From Bacteroidales bacterium (GTDB lineage: Bacteria > Bacteroidota > Bacteroidia > Bacteroidales > F082): DNA of 64,000 nt. Both the position numbers and the translations under genes were made by a program. The stretch covers positions 62,001-126,000 of the forward strand of contig JAFXMK010000017.1 of assembly GCA_017530365.1 (NCBI GenBank), written 5' to 3'. Positions 36,129 to 43,963 of the stretch are shown one piece after another. Positions within the stretch are counted from its first letter, which is position 1. Each line of letters opens with the position of its first letter. The notes under the pieces are model-generated. The model was not told the origin of the DNA and searched no databases. It saw only the letters and a list, made by a program, of their open reading frames with translations.

Positions 36129-36136
36129 CAAAGATA
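36129..36136 (-). promoter_or_regulatory. -7 box for the EamA gene
   Basis: TATCTTTG on the minus strand, only about 10 bases before the ATG at 36119. Confidence 0.55.
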
Positions 36137-36146
36137 ATAATACTAT

Positions 36147-36177
36147 TTCTCGTTCCACCTATTTTGTTGATAAATTA
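36147..36177 (+). repeat. 31-base direct repeat, copy at left edge of accessory patch
   Basis: Begins TTCTCGTTCC and ends TTGTTGATAAATTA. It matches 39758-39788 at 29 of 31 positions. The remainder of 36120-36511 (about 390 bases without a gene) holds only this repeat and the promoter at 36479; a stretch near 36240-36400 shows no recognisable gene. Confidence 0.8.
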
Positions 36178-36478
36178 GGGACAACAGTAAAATTAGTAAT
36201 AAAGCTAACAAATTGATTGTCAATTAGATTAATATTAGTATAATACATTAGAAGGAGGGGAAGCGGAAGCGGCCTGGCCTGGTCGCCAAAAAGCATACGA
36301 AACGTAGTCCTATTGAGGGAACTCCCGGATACCCATGCGAAAAACAGACGGTTATGAACGATTTTGGCAGCGAAACTTCTTCTTACTTCACTTTCTGACA
36401 TTGAGCAAATGTATCAATGAGAGAATATTTAATTAATTCGATAAAGTCTTTGATTTTATTATAAATGATAAAAAACAC

Positions 36479-36486
36479 TATATTTG
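36479..36486 (+). promoter_or_regulatory. -7 box for the DUF1016 gene
   Basis: TATATTTG, 26 bases before the ATG at 36512. Confidence 0.55.
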
Positions 36487-36511
36487 TAGGCTGAAAAACA
36501 ACTTTCATATT

Positions 36512-37579
36512 ATGGATTCTAAAATGAACAAAGTGAAAAAAGAGCTGACCATTGCTTCGACAAGTGCTTTTCAAAGCAATGATTCCGAATACGTGAGACT
36601 TGTCTCACTTATTTCTGATGTATGGGATAAGGCCAAGGAGAGAGCTGCGATTGCCGTAAACACTGAGTTGCTTGAAGCCAACTGGCAAACGGGCAGATAC
36701 ATTGTGGAATTTGAGCAAGACGGTAATGCAAAAGCGCGATACGGTGAGCAATTGCTAACTAACCTCGCCAAAGACTTGACACGAATGAGAGGCAGGGGCT
36801 TCAGCCGATCCAACCTTATCTATATGCGCAAGTTGTACCTGGCGTTCCCAAAAAGTGAGACACTGTCTCACCAATTGACATGGAGCCACTATTTCGAGTT
36901 GCTCAAATGTAACAACCCTTTGGAAATGCAGTTTTACATAAAAGAGTGTGTTCAACAAGGTTGGAAGGTACGAGAACTAAAACGCCAGATCAACTCCTCG
37001 CTGTTCCAACGTCTCGCACTGAGCACCGACAAGAAGGGGGTGTTGGCTCTTGCACATGAGGGACATCAGGTGCAAACTGCCGAGGACATCATTCACGACC
37101 CATTTGTGCTGGAGTTCACAGGTCTTCCGCAACAAAAATGCTATAAAGAGAAAGAGTTGGAAAACGCCTTGAAAGCACACATGGAGAAGTTCTTGCTTGA
37201 ACTGGGTAGAGGGTTTGCTCTCATCGGACGACAGTATATTATTCCTATCGGCGCACGCCGATTAAAGGTGGATTTGGTGTTCTATCATACCATCTTGAAG
37301 TGCTATGTTTTGATTGACCTCAAACGTGCTGAGATAATGCATAGTGACATTGGACAGATGAACCTCTACCTGAATTATTTCAAAAACGAGATTTGCCAAC
37401 CGGATGATAATCCCCCCATGGGTATTGTGTTGGGAGCAAGAAAGGACGAGCTTTTGATGGAGTATGCACTCCAAGGTATCGATAACCAACTATTTACGGC
37501 TCGTTATCAACTTTACTTGCCCAATCGTGAAGAACTGCAATCCCAGTTAGACAGACTTCTCGAAAATACCAAAGAATAA
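36512..37579 (+). CDS. DUF1016/YhcG-type PDDEXK nuclease
   Basis: A 355-residue protein of the DUF1016 family. The N-terminal domain (about 25-170) contains LEANWQTGRYIVEFEQ and the RGFSRSNLIYMRKLY block, which is helical and may bind DNA. The C-terminal domain is a PDDEXK nuclease fold with Asp254 in KVDLVFYH and Asp269, Lys271 in VLIDLKRAE, so the core acidic-acidic-Lys triad appears intact. Such genes are often beside type I restriction systems, but none is present here and the gene stands alone. The cellular role is unproven; defence or DNA repair are possibilities. It lies in an A+T-richer patch between repeats. Confidence 0.85.
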   Translation: MDSKMNKVKKELTIASTSAFQSNDSEYVRLVSLISDVWDKAKERAAIAVNTELLEANWQTGRYIVEFEQDGNAKARYGEQLLTNLAKDLTRMRGRGFSRSNLIYMRKLYLAFPKSETLSHQLTWSHYFELLKCNNPLEMQFYIKECVQQGWKVRELKRQINSSLFQRLALSTDKKGVLALAHEGHQVQTAEDIIHDPFVLEFTGLPQQKCYKEKELENALKAHMEKFLLELGRGFALIGRQYIIPIGARRLKVDLVFYHTILKCYVLIDLKRAEIMHSDIGQMNLYLNYFKNEICQPDDNPPMGIVLGARKDELLMEYALQGIDNQLFTARYQLYLPNREELQSQLDRLLENTKE

Positions 37580-37705
37580 ACATTGAAGAAAATTCATTCT
37601 GTGCAATTCCATTGCACACATACTTTAATGGTATTGGCCGTATTCTTTGTTGCTGATCTGGTATTGCCATTAATGCAGACCCCATCCGTTCCATCCCGAA
37701 AATCC

Positions 37706-37800
37706 CTTTTTGTTGATAAATAAATACCCCCTTTACACTTGACAAATCGAAGTGGCCCTTTGTAGCTTTGCAAATAGAAAACGACTCCCTGTTTTTACTT
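37706..37800 (+). repeat. Dispersed promoter-bearing repeat, copy A
   Basis: Starts CTTTTTGTTGATAAAT and runs through TAGCTTTGCAAA. It is similar to 39770-39865 over roughly 95 bases. It fills most of the 320-base gap 37580-37899, which has no gene; the rest (37580-37705) shows nothing recognised. Confidence 0.7.
37739..37770 (+). promoter_or_regulatory. -33/-7 promoter in repeat copy A
   Basis: TTG at 37739 and TAGCTTTG at 37763-37770, spaced 21 bases, as in copy B. The leader to the ATG at 37900 would be about 120 bases and contains a hairpin, GCTCATT/AATGAGC, at 37820-37836. Confidence 0.6.
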
Positions 37801-37899
37801 ATTGACCAACTGCTTTTTGGCTCATTTTCAATGAGCTGATTCCGGTGTCTCTTCTATGCGAAGCGGGGTTTTCAATAACAATAAAACAATATAAAGATT

Positions 37900-38439
37900 A
37901 TGAGTATTTTATCAAAACTGTTTTCTAGGAAAACGAACAAGCAACAACCTAGACCGGTTGTTCAGATCGGCACGGAGATCGAGCGTCCGACACAGATTAA
38001 CAACCCCATAACCGATTATCTGAAAAAAGTCCCGGATTGGATCGGCCAACGTAGCGGATGGGGGTATGGCAAAGAAGACGCACTCATCATGGATACAGAC
38101 AACTCCATGGATGGTATCCATAATGAATATGTGTTTGCGGAGTATCGGTCGAAAATTGAAGTCCACAAGGTGCTGAAGATGTACTACGCCGGCTTCGAGC
38201 GTTGTGGCCAAAGACTTGTGACGGATGGGCCCAACCAACATTACGATGTCGTCAGTTTCAAAGTCTATTTGTTTGCTGAAGAAGACTGGGTTTTCCTGAA
38301 AAAAGACTATGAAAGCCATAATGGATACAAGGATGACGAAGCGGGACTTGAGCGACACACTCAATTAAGAAATGATCGAATTAAGTATTACACATCGGAG
38401 TGTTGGATTAACATTGACAGTTTCTTCGGTAAAAGGTAA
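37900..38439 (+). CDS. Unknown protein, 179 residues
   Basis: I do not recognise this protein. The N-terminus has an Ile/Leu/Phe start with Lys/Arg (MSILSKLFSRKTNK) that may be amphipathic; there is no signal peptide or clear membrane segment. The rest is acidic and aromatic-rich, with FAEEDWVFLKKDYESH and TSECWINIDSFFGKR near the end. Composition is that of a small soluble alpha/beta protein. The gene has its own promoter within a repeat that also drives the radical-SAM gene at 39951. Nearby are a lone DUF1016 nuclease and an unknown membrane protein. A cassette role (for example immunity) is a guess only. Confidence 0.6.
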   Translation: MSILSKLFSRKTNKQQPRPVVQIGTEIERPTQINNPITDYLKKVPDWIGQRSGWGYGKEDALIMDTDNSMDGIHNEYVFAEYRSKIEVHKVLKMYYAGFERCGQRLVTDGPNQHYDVVSFKVYLFAEEDWVFLKKDYESHNGYKDDEAGLERHTQLRNDRIKYYTSECWINIDSFFGKR

Positions 38440-38583
38440 AATGGTCAAAGATGGAAAACGACAACAATATAGACATCGGATCAGTCGCTGAGAAACTGAA
38501 AAGAAGAGCTTTCTAGGTTGGCTGAAATCTCGGCGTACCGATGCAGGCTAGAACAGATTAAAAGGTGCTGGAAAGTGTAAGCT

Positions 38584-39750
38584 ATGGTCAAAAGCAGAAA
38601 GAAACGAAGAATGATTTGGTTCTTGTGCGTAATAATCACACTTATTGTTGCCAAAATGATCTGGGTTGCTGTTGCCACTAGGCACAATGGCGACTTCGAT
38701 AGTGAGAAGCAAGACATACTATCCCGGCGTAATTATCTGCTGGAAAAGGTGATCACAAACCCTCAACAGCTCATTGACGAGATGCCCGCCATCGTCGGGC
38801 CTCAGTTCCAAGGGGAATGGGCTTTGTATTCCTGCTCCATGCTGTCGGCGTCGTTGGTGAACACGACATTGATCTATGGTGAGGACAGGGAAGAGAACAT
38901 CGCTCGTATTGACAGCCTAATCCAGATTGTGATGTCACCGGAGCTTAGGGCATACGACAGAGAGCGATGGGGCGAGGATCCTCTTGAAACGCTGGACGGT
39001 CACAAAAGCCATGTCTCGTATCTGAGCCATTTGGCGTGGATGATAGGCGGTTACAAGCAAATCGGCGGTGGCGACAAGTATGATGGTCTATACCACGACC
39101 TCTGCGAGACCATGAACCGAAGGATCCTCGAGAGTCCCAACATGAATCTTCCGACCTATCCAGGCGAGTGCGTCTATATGCCGGACATGTTGGTGGCCAT
39201 CGTGGCGCTGACGCTGTATTCACAGCAGAACAACGGCGAGTATTACATGACCACCTGCAACTGGATCCACCAGGCGAAGCATGAATGGCTCGATTCTGAT
39301 ACCCAACTGATTTCTTCATATCTGCCAAATGATAGGAGCGGTATTTATGAAGGATCACCCATTAAGGGGTCATACACGGCTTTGAGTTGCTATTATCTGA
39401 CGTTTATCGACAAGGAGTTTGCGCGTGACCAATATGAGAAGCTGAAAGTGCATTTCCTTCAAAGAAGGCTGATAACAGGATTTAAGGAATATCATGATAG
39501 GCGTTGTTGGCTGGGAATGGATGTCGATGCTGGACCGATTATTTGCAACCTAAGCCCTACAGGAACGGCATTTGCCGTTGGAAGTGTCACCTACTTCGAA
39601 GATTGGGCTTTGAGGAAGAGGCTGCTTAAAACCGGAGAGATTGCTGGAACGACATGGCATAGAAAGGGCAAGAGCCATTACCTGCTTGCCGACATGGCTT
39701 TGGTGGGTGAGGCTATCATGCTCGCCATGAGGACAGCGACGGAGTGGTAA
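38584..39750 (+). CDS. Unknown membrane-anchored protein, likely helical-toroid domain
   Basis: A 388-residue protein with one N-terminal membrane segment (about residues 10-30, preceded by Lys/Arg, so the bulk is probably periplasmic). The soluble part is helix-rich with repeated aromatic and Gly motifs; YPGECVYMPDMLVAIVAL and DVDAGPIICNLSPTGTAFA resemble alpha/alpha-barrel proteins of the linalool dehydratase-like group by eye. I cannot confirm this or name a substrate. It has no evident promoter of its own; the 144 bases before it hold only a frameshifted short-ORF candidate. A copy of the dispersed repeat begins 7 bases after its stop. Confidence 0.6.
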   Translation: MVKSRKKRRMIWFLCVIITLIVAKMIWVAVATRHNGDFDSEKQDILSRRNYLLEKVITNPQQLIDEMPAIVGPQFQGEWALYSCSMLSASLVNTTLIYGEDREENIARIDSLIQIVMSPELRAYDRERWGEDPLETLDGHKSHVSYLSHLAWMIGGYKQIGGGDKYDGLYHDLCETMNRRILESPNMNLPTYPGECVYMPDMLVAIVALTLYSQQNNGEYYMTTCNWIHQAKHEWLDSDTQLISSYLPNDRSGIYEGSPIKGSYTALSCYYLTFIDKEFARDQYEKLKVHFLQRRLITGFKEYHDRRCWLGMDVDAGPIICNLSPTGTAFAVGSVTYFEDWALRKRLLKTGEIAGTTWHRKGKSHYLLADMALVGEAIMLAMRTATEW

Positions 39751-39757
39751 TAAATGA

Positions 39758-39788
39758 TTCTCGTTCCGCCTTTTTTGTTGATAAATTA
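39758..39788 (+). repeat. 31-base direct repeat, copy at right edge of accessory patch
   Basis: Matches 36147-36177 at 29 of 31. Together the two copies bracket about 3.6 kb with the DUF1016 nuclease and the two unknown genes. This copy continues into a longer repeat with the promoter at 39804. Confidence 0.8.
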
Positions 39789-39803
39789 ATACCCGCTTTC
39801 CTC

Positions 39804-39835
39804 TTGACAAAACGAGGGATGCCTTCGTAGCTTTG
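39804..39835 (+). promoter_or_regulatory. -33/-7 promoter in repeat copy B
   Basis: TTG at 39804 and TAGCTTTG at 39828-39835, spaced 21 bases, the same as copy A at 37739. The leader to 39951 is about 110 bases and includes a GTAGC/GCTAC hairpin. Confidence 0.6.
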
Positions 39836-39950
39836 CAAACAAAAAACAACCCCCTTATCCTGCTGTTTTAACGACTCCGTTTCGGGTTCATGATGATTGG
39901 GCCAGTAGCGGTGCTACCCATCGAATACCCATCCTTAACCCTACGACCTC

Positions 39951-41240
39951 ATGCTGACAGAGAACACCATAGAACGGTTGCGCATCCTCACCGAGTCGGC
40001 GAAGTACGACGTGTCGTGTTCGTCGAGCGGGACGGTGCGACGTGGCAAGCCGGGCTTCGTGGGCAACACCGTGGGCGGCGTGGGCATCTGCCACTCGTTT
40101 TCCGACGACGGACGGTGCATCTCGCTCCTCAAGGTGATGCTCACCAACAGCTGTATGTACGACTGCGCCTACTGCGTCAACCGCCGCTCCAACGACATCC
40201 CGCGGGCGACGCTCTCTGTGTCGGAGCTGGTGGAGATCACCATGGAGTTCTACCGACGTAACTACATCGAGGGTCTCTTCCTCTCGAGCGGCGTGGTGCG
40301 TAGCCCCGACTATACCATGGAACGCCTCGTGGCCATCGTCCGCGAGCTGCGGACCACCCAACGTTTCTACGGCTACATCCACCTCAAGAGCATCCCGGGT
40401 GCCTCTCAGGAGTTGCTCAGCCAGGCGGGGCTATATGCCGACCGTATGAGTGTCAACATCGAGATCCCCAAGGAATCGTCGCTCAAGCTGCTCGCCCCTG
40501 AGAAAGACCATCAGAGTGTGTTCCAGCCGATGAAACTCATCCAACAGGGGGTGCTGGAGAACAAGGAGGACCGCCGACGCTTCCATCATGCGCCGCGTTT
40601 CGTGCCGGCGGGACAATCGACGCAGATGATCGTCGGCGCCACGAAAGAGACCGATCGTGACATCCTGACCATGTCGTCGATGCTCTACACGCAGCCTACG
40701 ATGCGGCGTGTGTATTACTCGGGCTATATCAGCGTGAACACCTACGACGCGCGCCTGCCGGTGCTCAAACAGCCGCCCCTGGTGCGCGAGAACCGTCTCT
40801 ACCAGGCCGACTGGCTGCTGCGTTTCTATCAGTACAAGGTGGAGGAGATCGTCGATGAACAGCATCCCGACCTCGACCTGGAGATCGACCCGAAGCTGTC
40901 ATGGGCCCTGCGCCATCCCGAGTTTTTCCCTGTCGATGTCAACACGGCCGACTACGAGACACTGCTGAGGGTGCCCGGACTGGGGGTGAAGTCGGCAGTG
41001 ACCATCGTGAACTCGCGTCGTTTCGGACGTCTCACCTCTTTCGACTTGAAACGGATCGGCGTCGTGATGAAAAAGGCTAAGTATTTCATCACCTGCCATG
41101 AGCTGTCCTCGCCACTTCCGGGATCGATACGCAGCGTCAACGAACTGCAGCCCGAGCGGGTGCGGCAGCTGCTCGTATCGCCCCAAGAACGTAAACTGGC
41201 TGAAAAAGAAAAACAACTAACCCTGGATCTCGAGCCATGA
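39951..41240 (+). CDS. Radical-SAM putative DNA modification/repair protein
   Basis: A 429-residue radical-SAM protein of the family labelled putative DNA modification/repair radical SAM protein. The [4Fe-4S] ligands are Cys68, 72 and 75 in SCMYDCAYC (CX3CX2C). A helix-hairpin-helix (LLRVPGLGVKSAVTIVNS, about 334-351) near the C-terminus would bind DNA. Its start overlaps nothing upstream, but its stop overlaps the next gene by ATGA, and these two genes are conserved partners. The chemistry is not established; a DNA base or damage substrate is inferred from the HhH domain. It has its own promoter in a dispersed repeat. Confidence 0.88.
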   Translation: MLTENTIERLRILTESAKYDVSCSSSGTVRRGKPGFVGNTVGGVGICHSFSDDGRCISLLKVMLTNSCMYDCAYCVNRRSNDIPRATLSVSELVEITMEFYRRNYIEGLFLSSGVVRSPDYTMERLVAIVRELRTTQRFYGYIHLKSIPGASQELLSQAGLYADRMSVNIEIPKESSLKLLAPEKDHQSVFQPMKLIQQGVLENKEDRRRFHHAPRFVPAGQSTQMIVGATKETDRDILTMSSMLYTQPTMRRVYYSGYISVNTYDARLPVLKQPPLVRENRLYQADWLLRFYQYKVEEIVDEQHPDLDLEIDPKLSWALRHPEFFPVDVNTADYETLLRVPGLGVKSAVTIVNSRRFGRLTSFDLKRIGVVMKKAKYFITCHELSSPLPGSIRSVNELQPERVRQLLVSPQERKLAEKEKQLTLDLEP

Positions 41241-42028
41241 CGGTTTACACTTTCGACGGGACCTTGGACGGGCTGATGACAGCTGTCTTCGACGCCTTCG
41301 AACGGCATGAACAGCCGGAGAAGCTGCTGACCAAAGGCGAAGCGCTGCCCTTGTTCTGCGACAACGTACATGAGGTAATCACTAACGAAGAGAAAGCCAA
41401 AAGGGTCTGGGTGGGTCTGGAGAAACGGTTGACCTGCCAGGCACTGCGGATCATCTCGGTGAGCTGGCTGTCGGAGCTGCCCGAAGTGGTCAATCCGCTG
41501 TTCAACTATGTGTGCAAGACTTTCCGCCAACCTCAAGGAGCGACAAGCATCGCGCTGAACTACGCTGACCCCGACGTACTAGCCGTGACACGCATCGGGT
41601 GGAAGGTGTCGCACGAACAGCTGCGTATGAAGCAGTTCATCCGTTTCCAAAAGGCCAAGGATGGCACCTATCTCGCCGTCATCGGTCCCGACCATAACGT
41701 ATTGCCGCTCGTCATCGGTCATTTTCGCGACCGTTTCAACGACCAATCCTGGCTCATTTATGATGCAAAACGTCATTACGGATTTTACTACGAGGGATTG
41801 GGAATGCCCATGCAGATTACCTTTGAGAACGAGGCTTCCGTGCCTTTCAACCTCTATGACGGCAAGCTAAAACCCGACTTGCTGAGCAGCGATGACCAGC
41901 TCTTCCAAGACCTCTGGCGCACCTATTTCAAAGCCATCTGTATCAAGGAACGCCTCAATCCCCGCAAGCAAATCAAAGAGATCCCCCTCCGCTATTGGAA
42001 ATACCTCACGGAGAATAAGAAGAAATAA
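41237..42028 (+). CDS. DUF4130/TIGR03915-type DNA metabolism protein
   Basis: A 263-residue partner of the radical-SAM protein, in the family labelled probable DNA metabolism protein. It starts with VYTFDGTLDGLMTAVFDAF, typical of the group, and has the PDHNVLPLVIGHFRDRF and WLIYDAKRHYGFYY blocks. In other bacteria this domain is fused to a uracil-DNA glycosylase-like domain, which supports a DNA repair role. Here it stands alone. It is coupled to the upstream gene by the ATGA overlap. Downstream lies the 42031-42090 repeat and the convergent pncB gene. Confidence 0.85.
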   Translation: MTVYTFDGTLDGLMTAVFDAFERHEQPEKLLTKGEALPLFCDNVHEVITNEEKAKRVWVGLEKRLTCQALRIISVSWLSELPEVVNPLFNYVCKTFRQPQGATSIALNYADPDVLAVTRIGWKVSHEQLRMKQFIRFQKAKDGTYLAVIGPDHNVLPLVIGHFRDRFNDQSWLIYDAKRHYGFYYEGLGMPMQITFENEASVPFNLYDGKLKPDLLSSDDQLFQDLWRTYFKAICIKERLNPRKQIKEIPLRYWKYLTENKKK

Positions 42029-42030
42029 CT

Positions 42031-42090
42031 TTCAACTGATCAACTGATCAACTGCCAACTGACCAACTGATCAACTGATCAACTGATCTC
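42031..42090. repeat. CAACTGAT tandem repeat at the pncB 3' end
   Basis: About seven units of CAACTGAT with CAACTGC and CAACTGAC variants. It overlaps the last codons and stop of pncB in the convergent gap and matches the core of the dnaX linker repeat. Confidence 0.85.
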
Positions 42091-43272
42091 CAACGTCTTC
42101 TTGCAGATCTCGATCTCCTCCGGGTCGCCGGTGTATTTGCCGAGGTCGTCGCTGAGCTTGACCACCTTCTTCCAGGTGCGTTTCTCAGTGATCTTGGCCG
42201 CCGTGAGCTTCACCACGATGTTCATGGCCTTCACGTCGTCGATGTCGCAGGTGAGGTGGGTGCCGATGCCGAAGGAATCCTGCATGCGGCCGGCCACTGC
42301 CTCGTGGATGGCGATGGCTTCATCGACATTCAAGCCGTTGCTGAAGATGATGGACTTCTGCGTCGGATCAACGCCGAGCTCCTTGTATTTCGCGATGATC
42401 TCTTCAAGAGCTTCGTAGTTGTCGCCGCTATCGACACGCAAGCCGTCGAACAACTTGGCATGCAGTTGGGTGAAGTTCTGGAAGAAGGCCTTGCGGGTGT
42501 AGGTGTCGTAAAGGAACACGCCCAGGCTGCCAGCATACACGTCCTGCCAGTAGTCCATGGCGAGGTAGTTGGCCTCGTTGTAGCCGTAGAGCGAGCAGGT
42601 CTCGATAAACTGGTGGCTCATGGTGCCGATGGGGGTGAGGTCGTACTTCATGGCCAACAGCACGTTGCTGGTGCCCACGAAACAGGTCTTGGTAAACTGC
42701 TTCTGTGCTTCGATGAACGAACGGATCACCAGGTCCTGATGCTCGAACGAGAAACGGCGGCGTGTGCCGAAGTCGCTGAACTTGACTCCATTGCCGATGA
42801 GACGGATGCCCTTGGCGTAGGATTTCTCATATTCCTTCTCGGCGTCATAGAGCTCAAACTCGCCTTTCAGCTCGTGCATCAGCTCGGAGACGGTAGCTAG
42901 GATGGGCATCTCCCAGAAGACGGTGCGCCACAACAGGCCGGTCACCTGGATGTGGAGATGGCCTTCCTCGTCTTGGCTCACCTCGACTTCGGAAGGTCTC
43001 AGATGGAAGCCTTTCAGGAAGGTGAAGAACCACAGCGGAAAGTAATAGCACTTCTGTTTCATGAAACGTGTCTCTTCGCTGGTGATGCGGAGGTCGGCGA
43101 GACTGTCAAATTGCTCGCGGAGCTTCTCGGCGAAGCCCTCCGGATAGACCGTGTTGTTGCGATCGACAAAGGTATATTGCCCCATGGCGCGTGGGAACTT
43201 CTGCAAATAGGCATAACACACGCTGAATGTGTACAGGTCGTTGTCTAGCAGGCTGTTGATGATCCTTCTCAT
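42079..43272 (-). CDS. pncB: Nicotinate phosphoribosyltransferase
   Basis: Converts nicotinate to nicotinate mononucleotide for NAD salvage, 397 residues. Landmarks are the DNDLYTFSVCYAYLQKFP start, DFGTRRRFSFEHQ (with Arg residues that bind PRPP and nicotinate), the MSHQFIETCSLYG segment and RVDSGDNYEALEEI and IIFSNGLNVDEA blocks. The fold is the type II PRTase barrel. It is last in a minus-strand row after the phosphate transport genes, separated by a heptamer repeat that abuts its start codon. Its 3' end overlaps the CAACTGAT repeat. Confidence 0.94.
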   Translation of the reverse strand: MRRIINSLLDNDLYTFSVCYAYLQKFPRAMGQYTFVDRNNTVYPEGFAEKLREQFDSLADLRITSEETRFMKQKCYYFPLWFFTFLKGFHLRPSEVEVSQDEEGHLHIQVTGLLWRTVFWEMPILATVSELMHELKGEFELYDAEKEYEKSYAKGIRLIGNGVKFSDFGTRRRFSFEHQDLVIRSFIEAQKQFTKTCFVGTSNVLLAMKYDLTPIGTMSHQFIETCSLYGYNEANYLAMDYWQDVYAGSLGVFLYDTYTRKAFFQNFTQLHAKLFDGLRVDSGDNYEALEEIIAKYKELGVDPTQKSIIFSNGLNVDEAIAIHEAVAGRMQDSFGIGTHLTCDIDDVKAMNIVVKLTAAKITEKRTWKKVVKLSDDLGKYTGDPEEIEICKKTLEIS

Positions 43273-43319
43273 ATCTAAATTCTAAATTCTAAATTCTAAT
43301 TCTAAATTCTAAATTTTAC
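43273..43319. repeat. TAAATTC heptamers before pncB start
   Basis: Five or six TAAATTC/TAGAATT-type units that touch the pncB start codon and cover the stop of the upstream DUF47 gene. Confidence 0.85.
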
Positions 43320-43959
43320 TGACGATACTTCTAATCTTATCTGATATATACTTCACCGAATTCGTGGTGTTTTCGAGAACCTGCACCAAGTCCTTGCGTT
43401 TGATGATCTCGGTGAGGTTATAGCCGTTTCTGAATAGTTTGCTGATGCAGTTGCCGTACAGCTCGTCGTTGTCGTGCTCGTAGGATTTGATCTCCTGACA
43501 GAGCCGCATGATCTCCTTGGCTTTTCCGGTGTTCATGAACTCCAGGTTGCTAATGATGGTTCCAAGGCTTTCGGAAGCGAACACGATGTTGTCCGTCATG
43601 GTGGTAAGGTCTTCGTCCACGCCGGTGAAACGGCGGGTTAGGATGATGTTGGCCGAGTCGTCGAGGCGATCGAGGAAAGTGTCCATCATCTCGGCGAGCT
43701 CGTGCACGTCCTCACGGTCGAAGGGGGTGAGCACAGTACTGAATAGCTGGCTGTAGAAGTCGCGGAGGACGTCGTCGCCATCGGTCTCGCAGGCTTTGAT
43801 TTCCTTCCTGAGGGTCTCCATCTGCTGGATGTCGGTCTCGGTGATCATTTTGCGCAGCAGCTGTGAAGCCTTCATGATATAGTCGGCCTGCTTCTGATAG
43901 AGCGGGTAGAACTTCTTTTCTTTAGGGACAAAAAACTGGAAGAAATTGTTGAGACTCAT
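43309..43959 (-). CDS. DUF47 (PhoU-like) protein, second copy
   Basis: A 216-residue helical protein of the DUF47 family, which is PhoU-like and commonly sits beside PiT phosphate transporters. The opening MSLNNFFQFFVPKEKKFYPL and the FDREDVHELAEMMDTFLDRLDD motif are shared with the copy at 45031-45681, which has the same length. The family is thought to regulate phosphate uptake. It starts 4 bases after the PiT gene, so all three genes probably form one operon. Confidence 0.88.
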   Translation of the reverse strand: MSLNNFFQFFVPKEKKFYPLYQKQADYIMKASQLLRKMITETDIQQMETLRKEIKACETDGDDVLRDFYSQLFSTVLTPFDREDVHELAEMMDTFLDRLDDSANIILTRRFTGVDEDLTTMTDNIVFASESLGTIISNLEFMNTGKAKEIMRLCQEIKSYEHDNDELYGNCISKLFRNGYNLTEIIKRKDLVQVLENTTNSVKYISDKIRSIVSKI

Positions 43960-43963
43960 GGCG

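Noticed and set aside
38451..38551. A small gene with a frameshift between 38440 and 38584
   Set aside because: A 21-codon frame with a possible continuation in another frame is too short to support, and no family is recognised.
42256..42900. 214-codon plus-strand open frame
   Set aside because: It is antisense to pncB.
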